DNA of 40,214 nt from Arthrobacter bambusae (lineage in GTDB: Bacteria > Actinomycetota > Actinomycetes > Actinomycetales > Micrococcaceae), in contig NZ_JAHHZS010000036.1 in NCBI RefSeq assembly GCF_022606295.1, forward strand, positions 1-40,214, in the 5' to 3' direction. Below, one piece after another: positions 1-8,732 of this stretch. The translations under genes and the position numbers were made by a program. How positions within the stretch are numbered: position 1 is the stretch's first letter; each line of letters begins with the position of its first letter. The notes under the pieces were generated by a model. The model was not told the DNA's origin. It made no database searches and was given only the letters and a program-made list of their open reading frames with translations.

Positions 1-48
1 TTGGAGGCTCATAACGACAACAACTGCGAGCTAGTTGTGGTGCTATAG
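1..48 (+). CDS. Possible C-terminal end of an upstream gene (partial)
   Basis: The first frame is open from the window edge to a TAG stop at 46-48 and would encode 15 residues ending NNCELVVVL. No family can be named from so short a tail. It could equally be chance, since 48 bases without a stop are common in GC-rich DNA. The next gene starts at 112 with its own ribosome binding site. Confidence 0.22.
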   Translation: MEAHNDNNCELVVVL

Positions 49-111
49 CGCCGGGGGTGGGCCTGAATTTGGGCTTGGCGTAGGGTGGAATGTGGACGAT
101 AGGAGCATTTC

Positions 112-879
112 ATGAAGAAAATCCTCATGGTACTGACCAGCGTTTCCGAGCTCGGCGATACGGGAAAGAAGACCGGCTACAACGTGGCCGAGGCCGCACA
201 TCCCTGGAAGGTCTTCAAGGATTCCGGGCACTTCGTCGATTTCGCATCCATCAAGGGCGGACAGCCTCCGCAGGATGAAGTAGACCCGCAGGATCCCATC
301 CAGGTTGCCTTCACGACGGACGAGACTACGCGCGCCGGACTCTACAACACGGCCCGCGTGGACGTCGTTGATCCGGGCCAGTACGACGCAGTCTTCCTCG
401 TGGGAGGCCATGGCACCATGTGGGACTTCCCGGACAGCGAAGGCCTGCAGAAACTGGTTGCGAACGTGTACGACGCCGGTGGAGTGGTTGGCGCTGTCTG
501 CCACGGACCCGCGGGTCTGGTGAACGTGGACCTGGCCGACGGGTTCCGGCTCGTCGGGGGCCGGGAAGTGGCCGCATTCACCAACGACGAAGAAGTTGCA
601 GCAGGCATGGACAAGGTCATCCCGTTCTTCCTGGCCGACCGGCTCAAGGAAGAGGGTGCAACCCACGTCTTCGCCGACGTCTTCGCAGAGAAGGTCGTGG
701 TCTCCGACCGGCTGGTGACCGGGCAGAATCCAGCCTCCGCCGCCGGCGTGGCCAAGGAGATGGAAAAGCTCCTCGCGGTGGTCATCCACCAGGAAAAGGC
801 CGAGGAACAGCACGAGGCCGAGGCCCTGCGGGCAGAGAAGGACGCCAAGAAGGCTGCTGCGGCAGACGCAGAGCAGTAA
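112..879 (+). CDS. DJ-1/PfpI (Hsp31-like) class I glutamine-amidotransferase-fold protein
   Basis: 255 residues, cytosolic, no signal peptide. The nucleophile elbow GAVCHGPAG places the reactive cysteine at C130 with H131 beside it, and a glutamate (E27) lies in the N-terminal region where Hsp31-type proteins carry the third catalytic residue. The VGGHGTMWDFP stretch at about 98-107 is typical of this subgroup. Members act as glyoxalase III/deglycase, chaperone or protease-like stress proteins, and sequence alone does not decide which. The last 30 residues are Ala/Glu/Lys-rich, probably a helical tail, and are unusual for the family. AGGAG at 101-105 fixes the start. The gene is probably monocistronic, since a hairpin follows. 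Confidence 0.85.
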   Translation: MKKILMVLTSVSELGDTGKKTGYNVAEAAHPWKVFKDSGHFVDFASIKGGQPPQDEVDPQDPIQVAFTTDETTRAGLYNTARVDVVDPGQYDAVFLVGGHGTMWDFPDSEGLQKLVANVYDAGGVVGAVCHGPAGLVNVDLADGFRLVGGREVAAFTNDEEVAAGMDKVIPFFLADRLKEEGATHVFADVFAEKVVVSDRLVTGQNPASAAGVAKEMEKLLAVVIHQEKAEEQHEAEALRAEKDAKKAAAADAEQ

Positions 880-896
880 CGCCCACAGCCCACTGA

Positions 897-933
897 CACT
901 GGCGGCCGCCCCGACGACGGGTGGCCGCCGGTG
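897..933 (+). terminator. Stem-loop downstream of the DJ-1/PfpI gene
   Basis: A 15-bp stem (897-911 with 919-933, two G-U pairs) closes a 7-nt loop, 17 bases after the stop codon. No T-tract follows, as is common for actinobacterial terminators. It separates this gene from the lacI-type promoter region. Confidence 0.55.
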
Positions 934-985
934 CCAGCCGCCGCCAATGAACGACCCGCAAATAACCATAATTTCTTGATTGCCC

Positions 986-1036
986 TTGACAAGCGCTCTC
1001 TGAACCGGTTCAGTAGATATAACAAAACCGGTTCAG
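986..1036 (+). promoter_or_regulatory. Promoter region with two LacI-family operators for the mannoside locus
   Basis: CTGAACCGGTTCAG at 1000-1013 is a perfect 14-bp palindrome with the central CG typical of LacI-family sites. A second copy at 1024-1036 keeps the core and right arm (AACCGGTTCAG) but has a degenerate left arm. Centre-to-centre spacing is about 23 bp, roughly two helical turns. TTGACA at 986-991 is a good -35 candidate. AT-rich sequence at 1014-1023 may supply the -10, although the spacing is longer than ideal. The regulator gene starts at 1070, so autoregulation is likely. Confidence 0.75.
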
Positions 1037-1069
1037 TGATCCCAATCACCAAGTGGCAATGAGGCAAAC

Positions 1070-2092
1070 ATGACAGTGACCATCAACGACGTTGCGCAGG
1101 CAGCCGGCGTGAGCAAGGGTGCCGTCTCGTACGCGTTGAATGGGCAGCCCGGCGTCAGTGACGACACCCGGGAGCGCATTCTCAAGGTGGCCCGGGAGCT
1201 GGGATGGACGCCCAATCTTCGCGCCAAGAGCCTGTCTTCAGCCAAAGCGTTCGCGGTCGGGCTCGTGGTCGCAAGGGACCCCAGGCTTCTGGGAACAGAC
1301 CCCTTCTTCCCCGCGTTCATCGCCGGGATCGAGACCACTTTGGTTGAGCACGAATACGCACTGGTGCTCACCGTTGCCGCCAGCGCCGACGCCGAAGAAA
1401 TGGGCTACCGGAAGCTGGCTGCCGACAGCCGCGTGGACGGCGTCATCCTTACGGACATGAGGGTTGACGACTCCCGTATCGCTTTGTTGAAGAGCCTCAA
1501 GATTCCGGCCGTCACCCTTAATCGGCCCGAAACCTCCTCGCCCTTCCCCGCCGTCTGCATGGACGATACCGAAGGCATTGCCGCCGCCGTCGAGCATCTG
1601 GTTTCCCTCGGGCACACCCGGATTGGGCACGTGGGCGGCCCTCAGAGTTACATTCACGGCCGAAGCCGGCGCCTGGCCTGGCAAAACGCTATGTCGAAAG
1701 CCGGGCTCGAGGCCAGTTCCTTCATTGAGGCGGACTTCACGGCAGCCGGAGGACTGGCGGCAACTGCTGAACTGCTTCGCTCGGCCCAACGGCCCACTGC
1801 GATCATCTACGCGAACGACCTGATGGCCACTGCCGGACAGTCGTACGCCCAGTCCCTCGGACTGACCGTTCCCGACGATCTGTCCATCACGGGTTACGAC
1901 GACACAGAGCTCGCCACCTACCTCAACCCTCCGTTGACCACTGTCCCCGCCGATCCGCTGCTCTGGGGGCGTGTTGCGGCCCAGCAGTTGCTGAGCCTCC
2001 TCGGCGGAGCGCCTGCGGCGGACGTCTATCTGCCCTCTCCCAAGCTGGTAGTCCGCGCCTCCACCGGGCCGGTCCCCCAGCATGCCGAATAA
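1070..2092 (+). CDS. LacI-family transcriptional regulator of the mannoside locus
   Basis: 340 residues. The N-terminus TINDVAQAAGVSKGAVSYAL is a classic LacI helix-turn-helix (about 3-25), followed by the hinge helix near LRAKSLSSAKA. The rest is a periplasmic-binding-protein-like sensor with the family landmarks GHTRIGHVGG and ITGYDDTELATYLNPPLTTV. It is expected to bind the two palindromes just upstream and to be released by an intracellular sugar. First gene of a co-directional block, so it probably controls the importer and glycoside enzymes behind it. The ATG at 1070 is preceded by GAGG at 1061-1064. The true effector, a mannoside or free sugar, is inference. Confidence 0.9.
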   Translation: MTVTINDVAQAAGVSKGAVSYALNGQPGVSDDTRERILKVARELGWTPNLRAKSLSSAKAFAVGLVVARDPRLLGTDPFFPAFIAGIETTLVEHEYALVLTVAASADAEEMGYRKLAADSRVDGVILTDMRVDDSRIALLKSLKIPAVTLNRPETSSPFPAVCMDDTEGIAAAVEHLVSLGHTRIGHVGGPQSYIHGRSRRLAWQNAMSKAGLEASSFIEADFTAAGGLAATAELLRSAQRPTAIIYANDLMATAGQSYAQSLGLTVPDDLSITGYDDTELATYLNPPLTTVPADPLLWGRVAAQQLLSLLGGAPAADVYLPSPKLVVRASTGPVPQHAE

Positions 2093-2137
2093 CTAATCCC
2101 TACGAAGACCGATTTACCCGCCATTGGGTGGGGCTAT

Positions 2138-2159
2138 TTGCCATTCCCCTGGAAGGCAA
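2138..2159 (+). other. Small stem-loop between regulator and binding-protein genes
   Basis: TTGCC and GGCAA arms (2138-2142, 2155-2159) enclose TTCC/GGAA arms (2144-2147, 2151-2154), giving a 9-bp stem with one bulged A and a 3-nt loop. It lies in the 111-bp leader before the binding-protein gene. It could be an RNA processing or stability element that lets the binding protein be made in excess. I see no second LacI operator here. Confidence 0.35.
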
Positions 2160-2203
2160 TGTCGCCGCCGCATTTTCAGTTTTTACCCGCAAAAGGAGTT
2201 GCA

Positions 2204-3514
2204 ATGAAGCACGGAAAATTTGGTTCGAGAGTCCTCTCCCTGACGGCTATTGCCGTTATCGGAGCCGGCCTGGCAGCATGCGGTGGAGGCGCCTCCAGCA
2301 ACACAGCATCTGGCGCGAGCTCCGCCACCACGGCCAAGGGTCCCATCAAGATCTGGTACTCCAACAACGAGTTCGAGGTGAAGTGGGGCAAGGACATGGT
2401 GGCCTCATGGAACGCCGCACACCCGGACCAGCCAATCGATGCGCAGGAGATCCCGGCCGGGAAGACCTCCGAAGAGGTCATCGGGGCAGCGATTACCGCC
2501 GGCAATGCTCCTTGCCTGGTCTTCAACACGGCACCGGTGGCTGTTCCGCAGTTCCAAAAGCAGGGTGGCTTGGTCCCGCTGGACTCCTTCCCGGACGGCG
2601 CACAGTACATCAAGGACCGCACCGGCGATCTCGCCAATCAGTACAAGTCATCCGACGGCAAGATGTACCAGCTTCCGTGGAAGTCCAACCCGGTGGTCCT
2701 CTTCTACAACAAGGACCTTTTCGCGAAGGCCGGGCTCGACCCGGCAAACCCCAAGTTGGGCACCCAGCAGGAGTTCCTGGACACCGCCCGGACCCTTGTG
2801 AAGTCCGGCGCGACCCAGACCGCGATCTGGCCCTCGCCCACGAGCGACTTCTACCAGCCCTGGTTCGATTTCTACCCGTTCTATGCCGCCAGTACGCAGG
2901 GCACCCAGCTGCTCAAGGATGGCAAGTCCACCTTTGACAGCGATCAGGGCAAGCAGGTCGCCACGATGTTCCAGACCCTGTACAAGGAGAACCTGGCATC
3001 CAAGGAAGCGTACAAAGGAGATTCCTTCGCGGACGGCAAGTCCGCCATGGCCCTCGCAGGCCCGTGGGCCATCGACGCCTACAAGGGCAAAGTGAACTGG
3101 GGAACTGTCCCGGTTCCGGGCACCCAAGCCCAGACCGACGGCTCCACCTTCTCTGACGCCAAGAACATCGCCATGTACTCGGCGTGCAAGAACCAGGGCA
3201 CTGCGTGGGAGGTCATGAAGTTCGCCACCAGCAAGGAACAAGACGGCAAGCTGCTCAGCGGAACCGGCCAGATGCCGATGCGGAAGGACTTGACCACCGC
3301 CTACCCGGACTACTTCAACCAGAACCCGGCCTACAAGACATTCGCCGACCAAGCCGCACGCACCGTGGAAGTCCCCAACGTCTCCAACTCAGTCCAGATC
3401 TGGCAGACCTTCCGGGATGCCTGGAGCAAGTCCGTGATCTTCGGCAACCAGAGCATCGATGACGCCTTCAAGGGTGCTTCCGACAAGATCAACCAACTGG
3501 CAGCCCAGAAGTAG
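2204..3514 (+). CDS. ABC sugar importer, lipoprotein substrate-binding protein (family 1)
   Basis: 436 residues. The signal peptide ends in the lipobox LAAC with the lipidated cysteine at C26, followed by a Gly/Ser/Ala linker, so the protein is anchored on the outer face of the membrane. The body is a family-1 carbohydrate-binding protein (VLFYNKDLFAKAGLDPANPKL; MALAGPWAIDAYKG). ATG 2204 has an ideal site, AAAAGGAG at 2191-2198. An in-frame ATG at 2138 would put extra residues before the signal peptide and is rejected. Two permeases follow directly. From the enzymes downstream the ligand is inferred to be a manno-oligosaccharide or mannosyl disaccharide. Confidence 0.92.
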   Translation: MKHGKFGSRVLSLTAIAVIGAGLAACGGGASSNTASGASSATTAKGPIKIWYSNNEFEVKWGKDMVASWNAAHPDQPIDAQEIPAGKTSEEVIGAAITAGNAPCLVFNTAPVAVPQFQKQGGLVPLDSFPDGAQYIKDRTGDLANQYKSSDGKMYQLPWKSNPVVLFYNKDLFAKAGLDPANPKLGTQQEFLDTARTLVKSGATQTAIWPSPTSDFYQPWFDFYPFYAASTQGTQLLKDGKSTFDSDQGKQVATMFQTLYKENLASKEAYKGDSFADGKSAMALAGPWAIDAYKGKVNWGTVPVPGTQAQTDGSTFSDAKNIAMYSACKNQGTAWEVMKFATSKEQDGKLLSGTGQMPMRKDLTTAYPDYFNQNPAYKTFADQAARTVEVPNVSNSVQIWQTFRDAWSKSVIFGNQSIDDAFKGASDKINQLAAQK

Positions 3515-3527
3515 CAGGCGAATCCCC

Positions 3528-4490
3528 ATGTCACTACGCTCAGCTGGGGGTCCCGCTACGGGAGACACTGCCGGGCGGACCGTGGATCAGCGGCAGGCGC
3601 CCAGGAAACGCAAGAACTTCCTGGGCCGCCAGCCACTGGGACTGCTGTTCAGCGCCCCCTACGTCATCTTCGTCCTTGGAGTGCTGGCATACCCGCTGGG
3701 GTACGCCGTCTACATCTCCTTCCACCAGTTCTTCTTCACCGCTCCGGGCGTCCAGGTTGACCGGCCCTTCGTGGGGTTGGACAACTACATCACTGTCCTG
3801 TCCGATCCGGAAGTACAACGGTCCTTCGCCAATATCGGCGTCTTCCTTGTCATCAACGTGCCGCTGACCGTGGGACTGTCCCTGGTCCTGGCCAACGCCT
3901 TGAACCGCGTGACCCGGCTCAAGACCTTCTTCCGGGTCAGCTACTACGTCCCGTACGTCACGGCGAGCGTCGCCGTCGTCGGGGTCTGGCTGTTCCTGTT
4001 CCAGCAGAACGGGCTGGTCAACGCCATTCTGGGGCCACTGGCTCCGAACCCCTCGTGGTTGACGAACTCCTGGCTGGCAATGCCAACGGTGGCCCTGTAC
4101 GTGACGTGGAAGCAATTGGGATTCTTCATCCTGCTTTACTTGGCCGCACTGCAGAACATTCCGGATGAGCTCTACGAGTCCGCCTCGATGGACGGCGGAA
4201 ACAAATGGATCCAGTTCTGGAACATCACCGTTCCGGGAGTGCGCTCCGCCAGCGTCTTGGTGACGCTGCTTGCCACCATCACCGGAGCGAACCTGTTCAC
4301 CGAGCCCTATCTGCTCACTGGCGGAGGCGGTCCGGACGGCGCCTCTACGTCACCGGTGTTCCTGATGTACCAGAAGGGGATCCTGCAGGGGAACCCCGAT
4401 GTGGCAGCGGCGCTGGGAGTGGTGCTGGTGATCGGCGTGTTGCTGATCGCCCTGATCCAAAAACGCCTCGTAGGCGGGAAGGAGGACTGA
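3528..4490 (+). CDS. ABC sugar importer permease, MalF/UgpA type
   Basis: 320 residues with about six membrane helices starting near residue 30 (GLLFSAPYVIFVLGVLAYPL). The EAA loop that docks the ATPase reads DELYESASMDGGNKWIQFWN. The ATG at 3528 lies 13 bases after the binding-protein stop. An upstream in-frame ATG at 3459 would overlap that gene and is less likely. It forms the transmembrane pore with the next gene. The ATPase is missing from the operon and must be supplied elsewhere. Confidence 0.9.
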   Translation: MSLRSAGGPATGDTAGRTVDQRQAPRKRKNFLGRQPLGLLFSAPYVIFVLGVLAYPLGYAVYISFHQFFFTAPGVQVDRPFVGLDNYITVLSDPEVQRSFANIGVFLVINVPLTVGLSLVLANALNRVTRLKTFFRVSYYVPYVTASVAVVGVWLFLFQQNGLVNAILGPLAPNPSWLTNSWLAMPTVALYVTWKQLGFFILLYLAALQNIPDELYESASMDGGNKWIQFWNITVPGVRSASVLVTLLATITGANLFTEPYLLTGGGGPDGASTSPVFLMYQKGILQGNPDVAAALGVVLVIGVLLIALIQKRLVGGKED

Positions 4491-4491
4491 C

Positions 4492-5463
4492 GTGTCTATT
4501 TTCAATAAAGCGCCTCTCCGGAACGACGACGACGGCGCCCGCCGGCCAGGTGCCGGCGCTCCCGAAGGAGCGGGTCCCGAAGCCCCGGTCCCCGGATCCG
4601 CGGCCTCCCGCAAGGGCAGTTCCGTGTCGAAGCGCAAGAACCTGGGCGTGGGCAGCTTCGTGCTCCTGGCCCTCGGAGCCTTCGTCTTCCTGTTCCCCTT
4701 CTACTACATGTTCATCGGCTCGCTCCAGACCAATCCGGACACCTCCGTGGGCGGCGCGTTCCCCAGTCCGGCAAACATCACCGGCGAGAACTACAGCAAC
4801 ATCAACAACTCGATCGACCTGCTCAAAGGCCTGGCCAATTCGGGTATTTTCACCGGTGGCGTCATCTTCTTCACGGTGGTGTTCGGGCTCCTGGTGGGCT
4901 ATGCACTCGCCCAGATGCAATTCCGGGGCAAGGGCTTTGTGTTCGGGATGATGCTGCTGGTGCAGATGATCCCGTTCCAGCTCCTGCTCATCCCGCTGTA
5001 CGTCATGATCGTGCGCGACTATGGGCTCGCTGACACCTACCTGGGCATGATCCTGCCGTTCGCGATCAATTCCACCGCGGTGTTCGTCTTCCGTCAGTAC
5101 TTCATGCAGCTGCCCTCCACTTTGTTCGAGGCCGCCCGCATTGACGGAGCAAGCGAGCTGAGGATCCTCTGGCAGATCGCGATCCCCCTGGTCCGGCCAG
5201 CCATCGTCACGGCAGTCCTGCTGACGTTCATCGGGCCGTGGAATGAGTTCCTGTGGCCATTCCTCGTCACCAAGGACCAAGCCATTCAGCCGCTCGCAGT
5301 CTCCCTGGCGAACTACATCTCGAACATCGCCGCCACGGCATCAAACCCGTTCGGCGCGATCCTTGCCGGTGCCTGCGTTCTCGCGGCCCCCGCCGTCGCA
5401 CTGTTCATTTTCTTCCAGCGCCAATTCATTTCCACCAATATCGGATCAAGCGTAAAGGGCTAA
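4492..5463 (+). CDS. ABC sugar importer permease, MalG/UgpE type
   Basis: 323 residues. A hydrophilic, Pro/Ala/Arg-rich cytoplasmic N-terminus of about 50 residues precedes six predicted helices, which is longer than in most relatives. The EAA loop is LFEAARIDGASELRILWQIAIP, and the C-terminal region FQRQFISTNIGSSVKG is typical of MalG-like subunits. The GTG start follows the previous stop by one base and has GGAGG a few bases upstream, so the two permeases are translationally coupled. Confidence 0.9.
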   Translation: MSIFNKAPLRNDDDGARRPGAGAPEGAGPEAPVPGSAASRKGSSVSKRKNLGVGSFVLLALGAFVFLFPFYYMFIGSLQTNPDTSVGGAFPSPANITGENYSNINNSIDLLKGLANSGIFTGGVIFFTVVFGLLVGYALAQMQFRGKGFVFGMMLLVQMIPFQLLLIPLYVMIVRDYGLADTYLGMILPFAINSTAVFVFRQYFMQLPSTLFEAARIDGASELRILWQIAIPLVRPAIVTAVLLTFIGPWNEFLWPFLVTKDQAIQPLAVSLANYISNIAATASNPFGAILAGACVLAAPAVALFIFFQRQFISTNIGSSVKG

Positions 5464-5468
5464 GCTCT

Positions 5469-6551
5469 ATGACTTCCTCAACTTCAGCACTCCCCACTGT
5501 CCCGTTCACCCTCACCCGCGCCGGCGTCATCATGACCCCGGAAGACGGGAACGAGTTCGAAGCCGAAGGCGTCCTGAACCCCGCCAGCGGCCGCGGACCC
5601 GACGGCGAGCTATACCTCCTGCCGCGCCTCGTGGCGAAGGGCAATGTCTCCCGCGTGGGGCTCGCCAAGGTGATCGTCGGCGACGACGGCGTCCCGTCCG
5701 GCGTCGAACGCCAAGGCGTTGTCCTGGCACCGGACGAAGGATGGGAACGGGGCCGCAACAATGCGGGAACCGAAGACCCCCGCATCACCTGGGTACCGTC
5801 GCTCGGCCGCCACCTGATGACCTATGTAGCCTACGGACCGCTGGGGCCCCGCCTGGCCTTCGCCCATTCCGAAGACCTGCGCACGTGGGACCGCCTGGGG
5901 CCCTGCCACTTCGAGTACCAGGCCGACTTGTCCATGGACTTGAACTTGTTCGCCAACAAGGACGCAGTCTTCTTCCCGGAACCGATCAACGACCCCGACG
6001 GGGTCCCCTCCTACGCTTTGCTGCACCGCCCCATGTGGGATCTTGGCTGGATCCGCGAAGGCGAAGGCGAGCACCTGCCGGCCGGCATCGAAGACAACCG
6101 CCCCGGTATCTGGATTTCCTATGTCGCAGTTGACGATGTCGAGAGGGACATCCGCAATCTCGTTCACATGCGCAAGCACAAGCTCGTGGCCCTGAGCGAG
6201 TTCCCCTTCGAAGAACTCAAGATCGGCGGCGGACCGGCCCCGATCCGGGTCGACGAGGGCTGGCTCCTGATCTACCACGGCGTCTCCGGATCGATGGAAA
6301 AGTCCGCCTTCGACCACCAGCAGAACGTCAACTACACAGCCGCGGCGATGATCCTCGACAGCGACGATCCCTCCATCGTGATCGCCCGCAGCGACAAGCC
6401 GCTTCTGGAGCCGGAGACGGAAGACGAGATCTCGGGCATCGTCCCCAATGTCGTTTTTCCCACGGCAATAGAGAAGATCGGCGAGCAGCTGTTCGTCTTC
6501 TATGGCATGGCTGATTCGAAGATCGGCGTGGCGCGGCTGGACCGCGCGTAG
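5469..6551 (+). CDS. GH130 family beta-mannoside phosphorylase/hydrolase (first copy)
   Basis: 360 residues, cytosolic, a five-bladed beta-propeller by family. The motif AGTEDPRITW places the GH130 acid residue at D103 (E102-D103-P104-R105). Further family landmarks are LIYHGVSG and GIVPNVVFPTA. GH130 enzymes cleave beta-mannosides, usually by phosphorolysis, giving mannose 1-phosphate; some subfamilies hydrolyse. The start ATG 5469 lies five bases after the permease stop, so the gene is in the importer operon. An upstream in-frame start at 5253 would lie inside the permease gene and is rejected. The linkage cleaved (beta-1,2 or beta-1,4; Man, Glc or GlcNAc acceptor) cannot be read from the sequence. 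Confidence 0.82.
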   Translation: MTSSTSALPTVPFTLTRAGVIMTPEDGNEFEAEGVLNPASGRGPDGELYLLPRLVAKGNVSRVGLAKVIVGDDGVPSGVERQGVVLAPDEGWERGRNNAGTEDPRITWVPSLGRHLMTYVAYGPLGPRLAFAHSEDLRTWDRLGPCHFEYQADLSMDLNLFANKDAVFFPEPINDPDGVPSYALLHRPMWDLGWIREGEGEHLPAGIEDNRPGIWISYVAVDDVERDIRNLVHMRKHKLVALSEFPFEELKIGGGPAPIRVDEGWLLIYHGVSGSMEKSAFDHQQNVNYTAAAMILDSDDPSIVIARSDKPLLEPETEDEISGIVPNVVFPTAIEKIGEQLFVFYGMADSKIGVARLDRA

Positions 6552-6623
6552 GGCGGACCGCGCCCCAAGGCACCACCCCGCCCCAGCAGTCCAGCCTTTC
6601 TTCCATGCCCCTAGGAGTTAGAC

Positions 6624-8708
6624 ATGACACCTCCCCTCGTTTATGCGCGGCTGAAATCCGCCCCGGTCGCAGTTGTTGCCACCTTGTCGATGCTCCTGGC
6701 CGGGGCTGGGGTGGCCTCGGCGGCGCAGCCGGTTCCGGCCGCTGCGTCGCAGGCGCCGGCGTCGGCGTCGCAGGCACCGTTGACCAATCTGTCCCACCTG
6801 AATTTCCTGCTGGACACGGTTCCCCTGAACGCCGTGGATGGCCACACCACCTACCAGATCGCTGAACACCCCGCGGCGCAGGCGCCGTGGACGTACGCCA
6901 ACAAGAACGCCGACGGCAGCTACACGCGGGTAGGAGGAGGTTCCAAGGACGCAACCACGGGTTACTGGAGCCAAGGGGCCTTCAACGCGGACGACATCGC
7001 CCGCACCGCCGTCGTCTACTTGCGCCATTGGCAGCAGACCGGCGACGCGTCGAGCCGCGCCCATGCCTTCGACGTGCTGCGCGAGCTGACGTACCTGCAG
7101 ACGTCTTCCGGTCCCAATGCCGGCAACGTGGTGTTGTGGCAGCAAGCCGATGGCACCCTGACGCCGAGTGCCAAGCCGGTGGAACTTCCTGACCCCAGCG
7201 ATTCGGCCGAGTCCTACTGGCTGGCCCGGACCGTGTGGGCCCTAGGCGAAGGATATGCGGCGTTCAAATCCGCCGATCCCCAGTTTGCCGCGTTCCTGCA
7301 GACCAGGATGGACCTTGCCGTCGCGTCCCTCAACAAGCAGTCCCTCTCGAAGTACGGAAAGTACGACGTTGCCGACGGCACCAAGGTCCCTGCCTGGCTG
7401 ATCACCGGAGGGGCGGATGCCTCCGCGGAAGCCGTGCTCGGACTCTCCGCCTATTCAAAGGCAGCGCCCGACGACGGCGCTGCCGCCACCGCGCTGGGCC
7501 AGCTCACCGAGGGCATCGCCGCGATGTCCTCGGGATCGGTCCATCAGTGGCCGTTCGGCGCGATTCTTCCGTCGACCCAGACCCAGACCCTGTGGCATGC
7601 ATGGGGCGGAATGGCTGCAGCCGCCGTCGCGACCGCGTCCCCGTTGCTGCATCGCCCTGAGCTGTTGACCGCCGCTGTGAAGGACTCCGCCCAATTCACT
7701 CCGCAGCTCCTCGCCGCGGGAGGACCGGACAACGCCTGGAGCCCGACCCCCGGTGAGGCACAGATAGCCTACGGCGTGGACTCGCGGGTTGAAGGACTCG
7801 TGGCGACCGCAAAAGCCGCGAACGCTCCCGGACTACTCGACGTCGCGGCGGTTGCCGCAGGCTGGTACTTCGGTGCCAACCGCAGCGGAAAGCCCGCCTA
7901 CAACCCGGCAACAGGCACCGCTATTGACGGCATCGAAACCGACGGCCGTGTCAACCCCAACTCCGGGGCGGAATCCACCATCCACACGTTGTTGTCCATG
8001 CTCGCTTTGGACGCCAATCCGGAGCTCAAGGCCAAGGCCCTGGGGATCAGTAGCACCGTGGGGACGGACGGACTCAAGGTAGCCGAAGCCGAAGCCGGAA
8101 CCATCACCGGCGGCGCGGTCGTCAAGCCAGCCTCCGCATGGACCGGTGAGGCGAATTGGTCAGGCGGTGCATACGTCGCCCTCAACGCGGGCGGCACCGT
8201 GAAGATCCCGGTCCCGGCTTCGGGCCAGGCACGTAATGCGTACCCGATCGTGAACCAGCGCTCCGAAGCCGCCGGAACGACGTCGTGGACTGCCGGGAGC
8301 ACTTTCCTCGGTATCACGCCCAACGGCGGGGCAGGGGAACAAGGCATCACGGCAACTCCCGGCAAGCTCTTCCCGTTCTCCCTTGACCGGGCCCTGCCGG
8401 CCGGCCAGGACAGCGTGACCGCCAAGGCCGGAAGCGACGTATCGATCGACGGTGTGCTGCTGCAGCCGCAGATTTCCTCGGTTTCCGTCTCCGGTTCCGG
8501 AGGCCAATCAACCCTGTACATCAGCGCGGCTCCGGGAAGCACCGATCGAAAAGTGGACATGCCCCAAGGGTTCCATTTGAGCCAGCAGGCCTTCGATGCT
8601 TCCGGCCAGCCCGTCGCACCAGGTCCCGACCAGAACGGGGCAGACCATTCCGGCCGCGTCACCGTAGCCCCGGGTGGGTTCACCTGGGTGACCCTGGTCC
8701 ACAACTGA
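6624..8708 (+). CDS. Secreted protein of unknown activity, probable alpha/alpha-toroid with CBM35/CBM6-like domain
   Basis: 694 residues. A Sec signal peptide ends near residue 33 (GVASA/AQP) with no lipobox, then an Ala/Pro/Ser/Gln-rich linker to about residue 53. Residues 60-480 are rich in helices with repeated aromatic segments such as SAESYWLARTVWALGEGYAAF, which suggests an (alpha/alpha) barrel as in several glycosidase and lyase families; I cannot assign one. From residue 487, the pattern AEAEAGTITGGAVV and WSGGAYVALNAGGTVKI resembles a CBM35/CBM6 beta-sandwich, and a second beta-rich part runs to the end. AGGAG at 6613-6617 fixes the start. It lies between two GH130 genes, so it likely acts on an extracellular mannoside-containing glycan. 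Confidence 0.7.
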   Translation: MTPPLVYARLKSAPVAVVATLSMLLAGAGVASAAQPVPAAASQAPASASQAPLTNLSHLNFLLDTVPLNAVDGHTTYQIAEHPAAQAPWTYANKNADGSYTRVGGGSKDATTGYWSQGAFNADDIARTAVVYLRHWQQTGDASSRAHAFDVLRELTYLQTSSGPNAGNVVLWQQADGTLTPSAKPVELPDPSDSAESYWLARTVWALGEGYAAFKSADPQFAAFLQTRMDLAVASLNKQSLSKYGKYDVADGTKVPAWLITGGADASAEAVLGLSAYSKAAPDDGAAATALGQLTEGIAAMSSGSVHQWPFGAILPSTQTQTLWHAWGGMAAAAVATASPLLHRPELLTAAVKDSAQFTPQLLAAGGPDNAWSPTPGEAQIAYGVDSRVEGLVATAKAANAPGLLDVAAVAAGWYFGANRSGKPAYNPATGTAIDGIETDGRVNPNSGAESTIHTLLSMLALDANPELKAKALGISSTVGTDGLKVAEAEAGTITGGAVVKPASAWTGEANWSGGAYVALNAGGTVKIPVPASGQARNAYPIVNQRSEAAGTTSWTAGSTFLGITPNGGAGEQGITATPGKLFPFSLDRALPAGQDSVTAKAGSDVSIDGVLLQPQISSVSVSGSGGQSTLYISAAPGSTDRKVDMPQGFHLSQQAFDASGQPVAPGPDQNGADHSGRVTVAPGGFTWVTLVHN

Positions 8709-8732
8709 CACTTATCACCACAGGAAGAACCC

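Noticed and set aside
6549..6581. Possible terminator after the first GH130 gene (GGGCGG/CCGCCC)
   Set aside because: The stem is only 6 bp around a long loop, and the next gene follows in the same direction within 75 bases.
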